Source of the DNA: JACJXW01 sp964418125
GTDB lineage: Bacteria > Bacteroidota > Bacteroidia > Chitinophagales > Saprospiraceae
DNA: 64,000 nt
Assembly: GCA_964418125.1 (NCBI GenBank)
Contig: CAYQKY010000018.1
Location: forward strand, 1-64,000
Direction of reading: 5' to 3'
Both the position numbers and the translations under genes were made by a program. A model generated the notes under the pieces. It made no database searches and was not told the origin of the DNA. It worked only from the letters and a program-made list of their open reading frames with translations. Within the stretch, counting starts at the first letter, position 1. Each line of letters begins with the position of its first letter. Positions 50,332-59,153 of the stretch are shown one piece after another.

Positions 50332-51963
50332 ATGCTCGCCAGAAATGCTTTCCTCCTGCTGTTTATCGGCCTGCCTTTATTATTATTGGGCCAGCGCGAC
50401 GAGGTCCCCGTCACCCTGGAAACGCCTTACAACACGGTTCTGGTGCACCTTCATTACCTCCAGCCGGAAACCTATCAGCCGGAAGTGGCTGCCCGTACCC
50501 TGTATAGTGTTCAGGACAGTGCGCGGGCAGCCCGCCTAGCCATTCAGCTCAAACAGGTCCTGGATGGCAAGGGCCTGAAAGTGATCCTGAACAAACTGCC
50601 CCAGGCTCCGGACTACCGGGAAGACACCACGTCGGACCGGAATATTTACACTCTTTTTCCGCTCGAGCTTCCCGAAGTGTACCTCGAAAAAACCGATGGC
50701 AGGTGGTATTATTCGGAAGAGACGGTGGGGCTCATCCCCGAATTGCACAAAGAAGTCTATCCCTTCGGAGCGGACCTCCTGCTCAACCTGCTGCCAAAAT
50801 TTGGCCAGCGGGAAATACTGGGCATGGCCCTCTGGCAATATATCGGCCTGCTGGCCCTCCTCATACTGGCCTCCCTGGTACATTTTGCCCTCAGCCGCCT
50901 GCTCCGGCCACTGGTCCGGCGTTTTACCTACTATCGGGCCCGGGGGCAGGGCGTGCCGCCGGAACTGGCTTGGAAGATCGCACGCGCCGCCAGTATTTAC
51001 ATTGTGCTTCGGCTGATCAAGGCTTTTCTGCCCGTCCTTCAGCTCCCCATCGAGTCGGCAAGTTTTGCGGTAATGACCATTCGCATCCTTTCGGTTGTGC
51101 TGGTGGTTTACATTTTACTGCGTATTCTGGATGTGTTCGTCTTCTATGCCAACCGGTTTACCAGGAGGACAGAAAGTAAGATGGATGATCAGTTACTGCC
51201 CCTGCTGAAAGGCGGGGTACAATTTATTCTCTTGGCCGGTGGTGTGATCCAGGCCTTCCGGGTCCTCCAGGTCGATATTACCACACTGATCGCCGGTATT
51301 TCCATCGGGGGGCTGGCCCTGGCCCTGGCCGCCCAGGATACCCTGAAAAACCTTTTCGGCTCCCTGACGATCTTCCTGGACAAGCCCTTTCAGGTCGGCG
51401 ACTGGATCAACTTCTCGGACATAGACGGGACAGTAGAGGAGGTAGGGTTCCGTTCCACCCGTGTCCGTACTTTCGCCAATTCGCTGGTTTATGTACCGAA
51501 CGGCAAGCTGGCGGACATGGTAATCAACAATTATGGCCTGCGTACCTACCGCCGCTTCAGCACCAGGATATCCATCACTTATGACACTCCAACGGCATTG
51601 GTAGACAAGTTTACGGAAGGCCTGCGACAGATCGTAGCCACACATCCCCATACCCGCAAAGACTACTACGAGATCCACCTCAATGAGATGAGCAGCAGCT
51701 CTCTGGATATCCTTTTTTACATCTTCTTTGAAGTGCCAGGCTGGTCGGAGGAACTCAGAGCACGCCATGAAGTGCTGCTGGGCGTCATCGATCTGGCGCA
51801 TAACCTGGGTGTACGCTTTGCTTTCCCCACACAGACGATGCACATAGAGGAATTTCCAGGCACTACGGCTACCACGCCCCACTACAAAACGGAAACGCAG
51901 GCAATGGATAAAAAGCTGGAGGAGTTTTTGGCAGATTTCAAGGCGCGGGTCAGCCCCAAATAA
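50332..51963 (+). CDS. MscS-family mechanosensitive channel
   Basis: A 543-residue protein. It has a signal or first TM segment (about residues 5-18), a periplasmic N-terminal domain (to about 165) and several transmembrane helices (about 168-190, 220-245, 250-270, 300-330). The MscS pore and beta domain are well conserved: GGLALALAAQDTLKNLFGSLTIFLDKPFQVGDWI and VYVPNGKLADMVINNYG. Opens under osmotic downshock to release solutes. It is convergent with rho and shares a bidirectional terminator. Confidence 0.93.
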   Translation: MLARNAFLLLFIGLPLLLLGQRDEVPVTLETPYNTVLVHLHYLQPETYQPEVAARTLYSVQDSARAARLAIQLKQVLDGKGLKVILNKLPQAPDYREDTTSDRNIYTLFPLELPEVYLEKTDGRWYYSEETVGLIPELHKEVYPFGADLLLNLLPKFGQREILGMALWQYIGLLALLILASLVHFALSRLLRPLVRRFTYYRARGQGVPPELAWKIARAASIYIVLRLIKAFLPVLQLPIESASFAVMTIRILSVVLVVYILLRILDVFVFYANRFTRRTESKMDDQLLPLLKGGVQFILLAGGVIQAFRVLQVDITTLIAGISIGGLALALAAQDTLKNLFGSLTIFLDKPFQVGDWINFSDIDGTVEEVGFRSTRVRTFANSLVYVPNGKLADMVINNYGLRTYRRFSTRISITYDTPTALVDKFTEGLRQIVATHPHTRKDYYEIHLNEMSSSSLDILFYIFFEVPGWSEELRARHEVLLGVIDLAHNLGVRFAFPTQTMHIEEFPGTTATTPHYKTETQAMDKKLEEFLADFKARVSPK

Positions 51964-52002
51964 AAAACCCTCCCTCGCGCATATACGCAAGAGAGGGTTT
52001 TT
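51963..52002. terminator. Bidirectional terminator between mscS and rho
   Basis: AAAAACCCTC (51963-51972) and GAGGGTTTTT (51993-52002) with an inner GCG/CGC pairing; A- and U-tracts lie on both outer sides, so it works in either direction. Confidence 0.9.
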
Positions 52003-52021
52003 ATCTGGAATAAGCAACGGA

Positions 52022-53668
52022 TTAGCCGTTCATTGAAGTCAGGAATTCTTCGTTGCTGGTTGTACCCACCATATGTTTACGCAGGAATTCGAAGGCCTCG
52101 TCGGGCTTCATGTCTGCCAGGTGGTTGCGCAGGATGAACATGCGCTGGAGCGTATCCTTGTCCAGGAGCAGGTCTTCGCGGCGGGTGCTCGACTTGGTGA
52201 GGTCGATGGCCGGGAACATACGCTTGTTGGACAGGTTGCGGTCCAGTTGCAGTTCCATATTGCCGGTACCTTTGAACTCTTCGAAGATCACGCCGTCCAT
52301 CTTGGAACCCGTATCGATAAGGGCGGTGGCCAGGATGGTCAGGGATCCGCCGTCTTCAATGTTCCGGGCGGCGCCGAAGAATTTCTTGGGTTTGTGCAGG
52401 GCGTTGGCCTCCACACCACCGGAAAGCACCTTGCCGCTGGCCGGAGCCACCGTGTTGTAGGCGCGGGCCAGGCGGGTAATGGAGTCCAGCAGGATAACTA
52501 CGTCGTGCCCGCTTTCCACCAGCCGCTTTGCCTTTTCCAGGACGATGCCGGCCACGCGGACGTGGTTGTCGGCCGGTTCGTCAAAGGTGGAGGCAACAAC
52601 TTCGGCGTTTACGCTGCGCTTCATATCGGTAACTTCCTCCGGGCGCTCATCGATCAGGAGTACGATCATATAGCATTCGGGGTGGTTTTTCGCAACGGCA
52701 TTGGCGATATCCTTCAGCAGGAAGGTCTTACCCGTTTTGGGTTGCGCCACGATCAGGCCACGCTGGCCTTTTCCGATCGGCGTGAAAAGGTCGATCATGC
52801 GGTTGCCGATATCTCTGCCGGTAGGAGAACTTGTCAGTTTGAACTTCTCGTGCGGGAAGAGCGGCGTCAGGTAATCGAACGGCACCCGGTCCCGGATATC
52901 CTGCGGGTCGAGGCCGTTGATCTTGGAAACGCGCAGCAGGGCGAAGTACTTTTCCCCTTCCTTCGGAGGGCGTATTGCTCCGCGCACCGTATCCCCTGTA
53001 CGCAGGCCAAAGAGTTTGATCTGAGAGGGGGAAACGTAGATGTCGTCCGGCGAGGTCAGGTAGTTGTAATCAGAGGAACGCAGGAAACCATACCCATCGG
53101 GCATCATTTCCAGAATACCTTCTCCTTCGATGATGCCGTCAAGTTCGATGTCGAAGGATTCCTCCTGCTTACGAGGCTGGCTCCGGCGTCCACGGCTATC
53201 GTCATCATCTCCCCTGTCCCGGCCAGAGCCGGAGGAGCTGTCATTGCTCCTGCCACGTTGCCTGCGGGAGCCATCGTCTTCGTCCTCCTCTTCATCCCGG
53301 GTATCCCGTTTGCGACCGGAAGGGGCGTCATCGGCAACTTTAACTACCCGGCGTGCCCGGCGGCGCAGACTCCCATCGTCGTCGCTATCATCATCACCAT
53401 CATCATCACTATCGTCAGATTGATTGGTTTCTTTTTCGGAGTGCGAACGGCTTTGAGAGCGCTTTCTGGATTCCTTGCCGTTGGAAGAACTTTCTTCATT
53501 TTTATTGCTGTCCCCTTTATCAGCATCGCCACCGGCTGCCTGATGATCCAGGATCTTGTATATCAGTTCCTGTTTGTTCAGCCGTTTGTAGCCTTTAAGT
53601 CCGATCTGCTCAGCTAACTCTCTTAGCTCGGGGACAAGCATGTAGTTCAATTGTGATATATCCAACAT
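52022..53668 (-). CDS. rho: Transcription termination factor Rho
   Basis: A 548-residue RNA-dependent ATPase. The N-terminal Rho_N helix-extended module (about 1-45, SQLNYMLVPELRELAEQIG) is followed by a long Arg/Asp/Ser-rich unstructured insert (about 48-170), then the CSD RNA-binding domain (EGEGILEMMPDGYGFLRS) and the ATPase domain (Walker A IGKGQRGLIVAQPKTGKT, Walker B IVLLIDERPEEV, GGVEANAL). The insert makes it longer than E. coli Rho and is typical of Bacteroidota. It is transcribed divergently from serS. Confidence 0.97.
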   Translation of the reverse strand: MLDISQLNYMLVPELRELAEQIGLKGYKRLNKQELIYKILDHQAAGGDADKGDSNKNEESSSNGKESRKRSQSRSHSEKETNQSDDSDDDGDDDSDDDGSLRRRARRVVKVADDAPSGRKRDTRDEEEDEDDGSRRQRGRSNDSSSGSGRDRGDDDDSRGRRSQPRKQEESFDIELDGIIEGEGILEMMPDGYGFLRSSDYNYLTSPDDIYVSPSQIKLFGLRTGDTVRGAIRPPKEGEKYFALLRVSKINGLDPQDIRDRVPFDYLTPLFPHEKFKLTSSPTGRDIGNRMIDLFTPIGKGQRGLIVAQPKTGKTFLLKDIANAVAKNHPECYMIVLLIDERPEEVTDMKRSVNAEVVASTFDEPADNHVRVAGIVLEKAKRLVESGHDVVILLDSITRLARAYNTVAPASGKVLSGGVEANALHKPKKFFGAARNIEDGGSLTILATALIDTGSKMDGVIFEEFKGTGNMELQLDRNLSNKRMFPAIDLTKSSTRREDLLLDKDTLQRMFILRNHLADMKPDEAFEFLRKHMVGTTSNEEFLTSMNG

Positions 53669-53927
53669 AATATACTTGCTTGTATGTTTTTTAGTAAGAA
53701 GCTTGTTCTTGTGAAAAAAAATGAAATTGATGTCAGAGAATTTTGCGGAAAAAAGTGGGGATTCGTGAATTCACCAATCGTTAAAAAATCTCCAAAACTT
53801 TTCCTTCTTGTGGCCCGACAACCCTTCTTGATCAAAGTGGGAAATAGCAGGATAGAGAGTGAAAACACCTCAAGAAATGCTATAAGGCGTTAAGACGTCA
53901 TGGTGTGCCATTACGCTTTCGTCGCAA

Positions 53928-53956
53928 CAAAAATACATTTAATTTTTAAATTCAAA
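53928..53956 (-). promoter_or_regulatory. Putative rho promoter
   Basis: On the minus strand, TTTG (53956-53953), a 17-bp spacer and TATTTTTG (53935-53928). The spacing is 2-3 bp short of the usual range, so moderate support. Confidence 0.35.
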
Positions 53957-53959
53957 TAG

Positions 53960-53967
53960 TATCTTTG
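53960..53967 (+). promoter_or_regulatory. -7 element TATCTTTG for serS
   Basis: Perfect TAnnTTTG match followed by GC, 80 bp before the serS start; the -33 region is T-rich but lacks a clear TTTG. Confidence 0.5.
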
Positions 53968-54047
53968 CAAAAAAAGTAACCAAAACTTTTCCCAAAAGTT
54001 CAATCCCCAACATCTTTTCTAAACCAAACTGTAATCAATACTGCATT

Positions 54048-55325
54048 ATGCTTGAAGTCAATTTTATCAGAGCGAATAAAGAACGTGTTCTCCAGGGCCT
54101 GAAGATCAGAAATTTCACCGGGGAAGAGCTCCGGGTCGTAGACGAAGTCCTCCAGCTTGACGATACCCGCAAGGATACGCAGACCGAACTAGACAGCATC
54201 CTTGCCGAGCGCAACCAGCTGTCCAGGGAGATAGGGGGCCTGTTCAAAGAAGGCAAAAAAGAGGAGGCGGAAGCCATGCGCCGGCGCGTTTCCGAGCTGA
54301 AAGAACGGGCTTCGGAGCTGGAAGAGAAACTCAAGTCCACGGTAGAGGCATTGAATGAGGCATTATATACTGTTCCCAACATTCCACATGAATCGGTTCC
54401 CGCCGGTAATACCGACACGGACAATGAAGTTTTCAAACCATGGCCCGGAGAGCTTCCGAAGCTCGAAGCCGGGGCCCTGCCACACTGGGAGCTGGCCCAG
54501 AAGTACAACATCTTCGACCTGGAGCTGGGCACCAAGATCACCGGGTCGGGCTTTCCCCTTTACCGGGGCAAAGGCGCCCGCCTGCAGCGCGCCCTGATCT
54601 CCTTTTTCCTGGATGAGGCTGTCAAAGCAGGATACGAAGAGATCATGCCGCCCCTGCTGGTCAACGAGGATACGGCCCGTGCAACCGGCCAGCTTCCGGA
54701 TAAAGAGGGGCAGATGTATACGGTAGAACGGGATAACCTATACCTCATTCCGACCGCCGAGGTGCCGCTGACCAATATTTACCGGGATGTCATCCTCGAT
54801 GAAAAAGACTTTCCCATTAAGCTGACGGGGTATACGCCCTGCTTCCGCCGGGAAGCAGGCTCGTACGGCGCACACGTGAGAGGGCTCAACCGGGTCCACC
54901 AGTTTGACAAGGTGGAGATTGTGCAGTTTCAGCATCCCGACAGATCTTATGACACCCTCTACGAGATGCTGGCCCATGTGGAAGGGGTTCTCCAAAAACT
55001 GGAACTGCCTTTCCGCATTCTTCGCCTGTGTGGCGGAGACCTGGGATTCACCTCTGCTCTCACCTTCGACTTTGAAGTATATTCCGCTGCTCAGGAACGC
55101 TGGCTCGAAGTCAGTTCCGTTTCCAACTTTGAAACCTACCAGAGCAACCGCATGAAGCTCCGCTTCCGCGACGGCAAGTCCACCCGCCTGGCGCACACCC
55201 TCAACGGAAGCGCGCTGGCACTGGCGCGCATCGTCGCAGCGCTGTTGGAAAACAACCAAACTCCGGATGGAATTGTTATTCCAAAAGCCCTGCAAGACTA
55301 TACCGGGTTTGAAATTCTGAACTAA
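54048..55325 (+). CDS. serS: Seryl-tRNA synthetase
   Basis: A 425-residue class II aminoacyl-tRNA synthetase that charges tRNA-Ser. An N-terminal antiparallel coiled coil (about 28-105, the tRNA-binding arm) is followed by the catalytic core with motif 2 (CFRREAGSYGAHVRGLNRVHQFDKVE) and motif 3 (NGSALALARIVAALLENNQ). Full length. Followed on the same strand by the metallopeptidase gene with a 26-bp gap. Confidence 0.98.
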   Translation: MLEVNFIRANKERVLQGLKIRNFTGEELRVVDEVLQLDDTRKDTQTELDSILAERNQLSREIGGLFKEGKKEEAEAMRRRVSELKERASELEEKLKSTVEALNEALYTVPNIPHESVPAGNTDTDNEVFKPWPGELPKLEAGALPHWELAQKYNIFDLELGTKITGSGFPLYRGKGARLQRALISFFLDEAVKAGYEEIMPPLLVNEDTARATGQLPDKEGQMYTVERDNLYLIPTAEVPLTNIYRDVILDEKDFPIKLTGYTPCFRREAGSYGAHVRGLNRVHQFDKVEIVQFQHPDRSYDTLYEMLAHVEGVLQKLELPFRILRLCGGDLGFTSALTFDFEVYSAAQERWLEVSSVSNFETYQSNRMKLRFRDGKSTRLAHTLNGSALALARIVAALLENNQTPDGIVIPKALQDYTGFEILN

Positions 55326-55351
55326 AAACTAACCAAAGAGCAGACCAGACA

Positions 55352-56044
55352 ATGGGAGCATATTATGGATACTTCATCGTTGCCGGCATTCTTTCCTTCG
55401 TCGGCATGGTGATCAGCCAACGGCTGAAGAGCAAGTTTAACAAATACAGCAACATTCCGATCCGCGCCGGCCTTTCCGGCCAGGAGGTTGCCGAGCAGAT
55501 GCTGCGCCACTTCGGCATCAATGACGTCAAGGTAGTGGAAGGCCACGGCTTCCTTACCGACCACTACAATCCCGCTACCAAAACGGTGAGCCTGAGCGAG
55601 GGTGTTTACCGGGGCAGGAACATCGCCGCAGCGGCAGTTGCCGCTCATGAGTGCGGCCACGCTGTCCAACATGCCGAGTCCTACAGCATGCTTCAAGTGC
55701 GCTCGGCGCTGGTGCCCATCGTAAATATGTCGGCCATGGCGCAGCAATGGTTGCTGATCATCGCTTTCCTGACCTTGTCGGCCATGCCTTCGATCATGCT
55801 GATCACGATCATCGCTTTTGCAGTAACGACATTGTTCAGCTTCATCACCCTGCCGGTGGAATTCGACGCCAGCCGGAGAGCACTGGTATGGCTGGACAAC
55901 AGCGGAGTGGCCCGCGGCCAGGAATACGACGGGGCGAAGGACGCCCTGTGGTGGGCCGCCATGACCTATGTCACAGCGGCACTCTCCGCCCTGGTGATGG
56001 TCTTGTACCTTATCCTCCAATACGCCGGGGCATCCAGAGAATAA
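55352..56044 (+). CDS. Membrane zinc metallopeptidase (YugP-like)
   Basis: A 230-residue protein of the neutral zinc metallopeptidase family. One N-terminal TM (about 2-20), the catalytic motif AAHECGHAVQH (about residue 97-105, HExxH variant) and two TM helices (about 115-170) followed by the conserved LPVEFDASRRALVWL segment. Likely acts at the inner membrane; substrates of this family are not well defined. Co-directional with serS. Confidence 0.92.
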   Translation: MGAYYGYFIVAGILSFVGMVISQRLKSKFNKYSNIPIRAGLSGQEVAEQMLRHFGINDVKVVEGHGFLTDHYNPATKTVSLSEGVYRGRNIAAAAVAAHECGHAVQHAESYSMLQVRSALVPIVNMSAMAQQWLLIIAFLTLSAMPSIMLITIIAFAVTTLFSFITLPVEFDASRRALVWLDNSGVARGQEYDGAKDALWWAAMTYVTAALSALVMVLYLILQYAGASRE

Positions 56045-56100
56045 CCCGGGCAAAGGTGGCCGCCTCGAATTGAAAAAAATCGGGATGATCAGCGTTTTGC

Positions 56101-56131
56101 TTGTAAAAAGTAGGCTTTTGGCTTATTTTTG
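56101..56131 (+). promoter_or_regulatory. Promoter of frr
   Basis: TTG at 56101-56103, 20-bp spacer, TATTTTTG at 56124-56131, followed by GA; 80 bp before the frr start. Confidence 0.6.
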
Positions 56132-56210
56132 GACATTCAACGGAAAAGACGGGCTGCCCGCCATTAGGGTAAAGCCTCCGCTAAACTCGATAGACAAAAC
56201 CTAAGGAATT

Positions 56211-56774
56211 ATGCAGGAAGATGTAAATGAATACATAAAGGAAGCACAAATGGCTATGGAGGATTCCATTGAGCACCTTCAGAAGGAACTGGCCACTATT
56301 CGCGCCGGTAAAGCCTCTCCCAATATGCTCAGTGGGATAATCGTCCCCTATTATGGTTCTCCAACCCCTCTCAACCAGGTCGCCAATGTGAGTACTTCCG
56401 ATTCCCGGACTATCACCATACAGCCCTGGGAAAAGAATATGCTTGCCCCTATTGAAAAGGCCATCTTCGAGGCCAACCTCGGGGTCACTCCGCAAAACAA
56501 CGGCGAGATCGTGATCATCAATATCCCTCCGCTTACGGAAGAACGCCGTAAAGAGCTGGTCAAGAAAGCTAAAGCGGTAGGGGAAGATACGAAAATAGGC
56601 ATCCGCAGCGCCCGCCGCGATGCCATGGAAAAGATCAAAAAAGCGGTCAAAGCAGGATTCCCGGAAGACGCAGGCAAGCGCAAGGAGGAAGAGGTGGAGA
56701 AGCTGACTAAAGATTACTATGATAAGGCAGAAAAGCTGATCGAAAGCAAGGAGAAGGACATTATGACCATCTAA
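56211..56774 (+). CDS. frr: Ribosome recycling factor
   Basis: A 187-residue RRF that, with EF-G, splits the post-termination ribosome. Three-helix bundle signatures: LATIRAGKASPNMLSGIIVPYYG, TRIT-like DSRTITIQPWEKNML, VGEDTKIGIRSARRDAMEKIKK. Full length and correctly placed start (MQEDVNEYIKEA). Confidence 0.97.
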   Translation: MQEDVNEYIKEAQMAMEDSIEHLQKELATIRAGKASPNMLSGIIVPYYGSPTPLNQVANVSTSDSRTITIQPWEKNMLAPIEKAIFEANLGVTPQNNGEIVIINIPPLTEERRKELVKKAKAVGEDTKIGIRSARRDAMEKIKKAVKAGFPEDAGKRKEEEVEKLTKDYYDKAEKLIESKEKDIMTI

Positions 56775-56826
56775 GCATGGCTGAATAAACGAGGCCTACT
56801 TTTTCTCTAAACAACTGGCGGAGATA

Positions 56827-56858
56827 TTTGCCTGTTTGGCATAATAGCTTTACCTTTG
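56827..56858 (+). promoter_or_regulatory. Promoter of rpmH
   Basis: TTTG at 56827-56830, 20-bp spacer, TACCTTTG at 56851-56858 followed by CC. Good match to the Bacteroidota consensus, 42 bp before the rpmH start codon. Confidence 0.65.
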
Positions 56859-56900
56859 CCGGGCTTTTCAGAATTTTGAGGAATAGAAAAAGCGTCAATA

Positions 56901-57056
56901 ATGAAACGTACATATCAACCTTCTAGAAGGAAGCGCAAGAATAAGCATGGTTTTCGTTCGAGAATGAGCACCAAGAACGGCCGCAAGGTTCTGGCCAGCC
57001 GCCGCGCCAAAGGCCGTCATAAACTGACCGTGTCTGACGAAAAAAGACTCAAGTAA
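56901..57056 (+). CDS. rpmH: Ribosomal protein L34
   Basis: A 51-residue basic protein starting MKRTYQPSRRKRKNKHGFRS and ending SDEKRLK, an unmistakable L34 with the KRTYQPS motif and GRKVLASRRAKGRHKL core. It is a 50S subunit protein. A bidirectional-looking terminator follows at 57090-57138, and its own promoter precedes it. Confidence 0.97.
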   Translation: MKRTYQPSRRKRKNKHGFRSRMSTKNGRKVLASRRAKGRHKLTVSDEKRLK

Positions 57057-57089
57057 GGATATAACTGTCTGTTGAGACAAGCTTCCTAA

Positions 57090-57138
57090 CGCAAAAAGGT
57101 GAAGTAAAGGATCGCTCCGTACTTCACCTTTTTTTGCG
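57090..57138. terminator. Terminator between rpmH and the TPR gene
   Basis: GGTGAAGTA (57098-57106) pairs with TACTTCACC (57120-57128), with CGCAAAAA and TTTTTTTGCG on the outer sides. Serves both convergent transcripts. Confidence 0.9.
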
Positions 57139-57161
57139 TTGCCGTCGGCCCTGCGAGCCTG

Positions 57162-58967
57162 CTACTGAACGCTATCTCCCCTCAATATCCGGTAGCGCTT
57201 GCGGGCTTCTACTGCAAAAGTACTCCCCGAATAATCGATGAACAGGGTCTCGTAGAGGGTCATTGCCTTTTCCTGGCCTCCGAGATGCGTCTCGTAGAGC
57301 TGCGCCAGTTCGTAGATGGCATTATCGGCGCGTATTTCTTCCGGGTGGTTATCGATGATAGCCTGCAGCAGGCCCGCGGCTTTTTCGTATTCTCTCTTTT
57401 TCCGGGATATCCTGGCTTCCAGGTACAGCACGTCATCTTTCAGGGAGTGGTCCGGGAATTCCCGTTCCAGTGTATCCAGCTTCAGGAAAGCATCATCGAA
57501 GCGGTTTTGAAAGACCAGCAGTTCGGCATCGGCATACAACTGAAGCGCAGTGGCGGAAGTATCCAGCCCCAGGTTGTCCATAATGAATACGGACAGGTCG
57601 AGGGCATCATTGGCGATGAGCTTGGATGTGGAGGCTTTCAGAATATCAAACTGTGCCTGAGCCCACTGGAAATCGCCGGTAAAGTAGGAAAGCTTGGCAT
57701 TGCGGAAGCGAGCTTCATGGCCCAGCTGGTCTTCTTTAAATGCCTTATCGACCTGAGAATACAGGAGGGTGGCCTCCCAACGCTCCCCCTGCATGAGGTA
57801 GTAATCGGCCAGGTTGATCTTGCCCATAGCCTGAATGGCGGGATTGACGTTGGGGTACTCGATCATCTCCCTGAGCAGGCTGATCGCCTTGTCGAGGTCA
57901 TTGATATAGAGCGCTTCCAGTTCGGCAAGCTCCAGGATGATGTTGGCCGTCACCTTGGACCGGCCGAACTCATTGAGGAATGATTCGTATTCCTGCTCCA
58001 GCTGCTCCAATTCTTCGGGGCTGTAATCATAGCCTTCGACCAGTTGGCGGCGCTTGCAGCGCAGGGATTCCCTTTTGGCGTCAATATAAAAAGTAGAGGA
58101 AGGCCCCTTTTCCGTTACGATATAATCATAGGCCATTATGGCAGCTTCGTAAGCCTTATCATTAGCGGCAATTTCGCCGATGCGGAAGACACGCCCTCCA
58201 TTTTCACGGAAGCGGCGGTCCAGTGCACGGGCCTGCCGGAATGCATTGCGGTAGTCCTTTTGCTGGATGAAGACCCAACTGAGCATTTCCGGGTAAAACT
58301 CGGCATTGGGGTTGGCCTGTATGCGGGTGTAGAGCTGCGCCTGCAACTCCTGATAATCTTCGGGGAGCAGGTAGCGCTGGAATATCGATTTGACGCTGTT
58401 GGCCCGGCCGGGGTTGGCTTCTATACTGTTGAGATAACTCTCTATCATTTTGGCAGAATCACCCTTTCGGCGATACAATTCTCCAAGGTTATAAGCAAAG
58501 GCCTCTTTATCTCTGAGCAGCTCGGAGCCCCGCTCGTAGGTTTCAATGGCCAGGCCGTACTTGGTGAGGACCATAAAGGTATTGGCCAGGCGGGTGATCA
58601 CAAACTGGTCTTTGGGCAGCTTTTCAATGGCCAGGCGATACTGCTCCTCCGCTTTATCGTCCAGGACCTGCCGTTCGTACAACTTGCCGTAGGTGACGTA
58701 GAGCTGCACATTGTCGGGGTCGCGCCGCAACTGTTTTTTAATGACTTGCTCGCATTCATCAAAGGCATCCATGGCCAGCAGGGATTCAACATAGCGGTCG
58801 AAATAGAAGTCATTGAAATTGCTCTGCTTGTAAAGCTTTTCGTATAAGACGGCGGCTTTTTCGTATTCGCCGTCGCGGAAGTATTGCTGGGCCAGCTGAG
58901 CTTCCTGGCCCCAGGCCGTCAGTGCGGTGAAAATAGCGGCTATCAGAATAAGGCTCCTCATCATCAC
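57162..58967 (-). CDS. Exported TPR-repeat protein
   Basis: A 601-residue protein with a signal peptide (MMMRSLILIAAIFTALTAWG, cleavage before QEA). Nearly all of it is TPR-like helical repeats: FRDGEYEKAAVLYEKLYKQ (about 30-50), LYVTYGKLYERQVLDDKAEEQY (about 95), a central set around 345-450, and LYETHLGGQEKAMTLYETLFIDY near the end. Probably a periplasmic scaffold. It is co-directional with tonB, which ends 190 bp upstream; a hairpin lies between. Confidence 0.9.
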   Translation of the reverse strand: MMMRSLILIAAIFTALTAWGQEAQLAQQYFRDGEYEKAAVLYEKLYKQSNFNDFYFDRYVESLLAMDAFDECEQVIKKQLRRDPDNVQLYVTYGKLYERQVLDDKAEEQYRLAIEKLPKDQFVITRLANTFMVLTKYGLAIETYERGSELLRDKEAFAYNLGELYRRKGDSAKMIESYLNSIEANPGRANSVKSIFQRYLLPEDYQELQAQLYTRIQANPNAEFYPEMLSWVFIQQKDYRNAFRQARALDRRFRENGGRVFRIGEIAANDKAYEAAIMAYDYIVTEKGPSSTFYIDAKRESLRCKRRQLVEGYDYSPEELEQLEQEYESFLNEFGRSKVTANIILELAELEALYINDLDKAISLLREMIEYPNVNPAIQAMGKINLADYYLMQGERWEATLLYSQVDKAFKEDQLGHEARFRNAKLSYFTGDFQWAQAQFDILKASTSKLIANDALDLSVFIMDNLGLDTSATALQLYADAELLVFQNRFDDAFLKLDTLEREFPDHSLKDDVLYLEARISRKKREYEKAAGLLQAIIDNHPEEIRADNAIYELAQLYETHLGGQEKAMTLYETLFIDYSGSTFAVEARKRYRILRGDSVQ

Positions 58968-59088
58968 TTTTTCAGTTTTTGTATTCAGCCGGGCAGTAGG
59001 TATCTGTCCTGAGCAATTTATGGGCTCAATATAAGCGTGCTAGGTTAAAAACGCCAGTTTCTCCTAAAAGTTGCTCAGGATAAATAGC

Positions 59089-59126
59089 AGAACGGCTAAT
59101 GTCCACTTAAGTACATTAGCCGTTCT
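59089..59126. terminator. 14-bp stem hairpin after tonB
   Basis: AGAACGGCTAATGT and ACATTAGCCGTTCT, perfect, with a 10-nt loop; moderately U-rich on both sides. It lies 28 bp past the tonB stop. Confidence 0.65.
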
Positions 59127-59153
59127 GTTTATTATTTCAGAGGAAGGAGTGTT

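Larger units (their letters stand above)
53669..54047. other. Divergent promoter region rho/serS
   Basis: About 380 bp, AT-rich, between the divergent rho and serS genes; contains back-to-back promoter elements at 53928-53967 (listed). Confidence 0.5.

Noticed and set aside
52073..53617. Plus-strand open frame opposite rho (514 codons)
   Set aside because: Antisense to a universally conserved gene with intact motifs.
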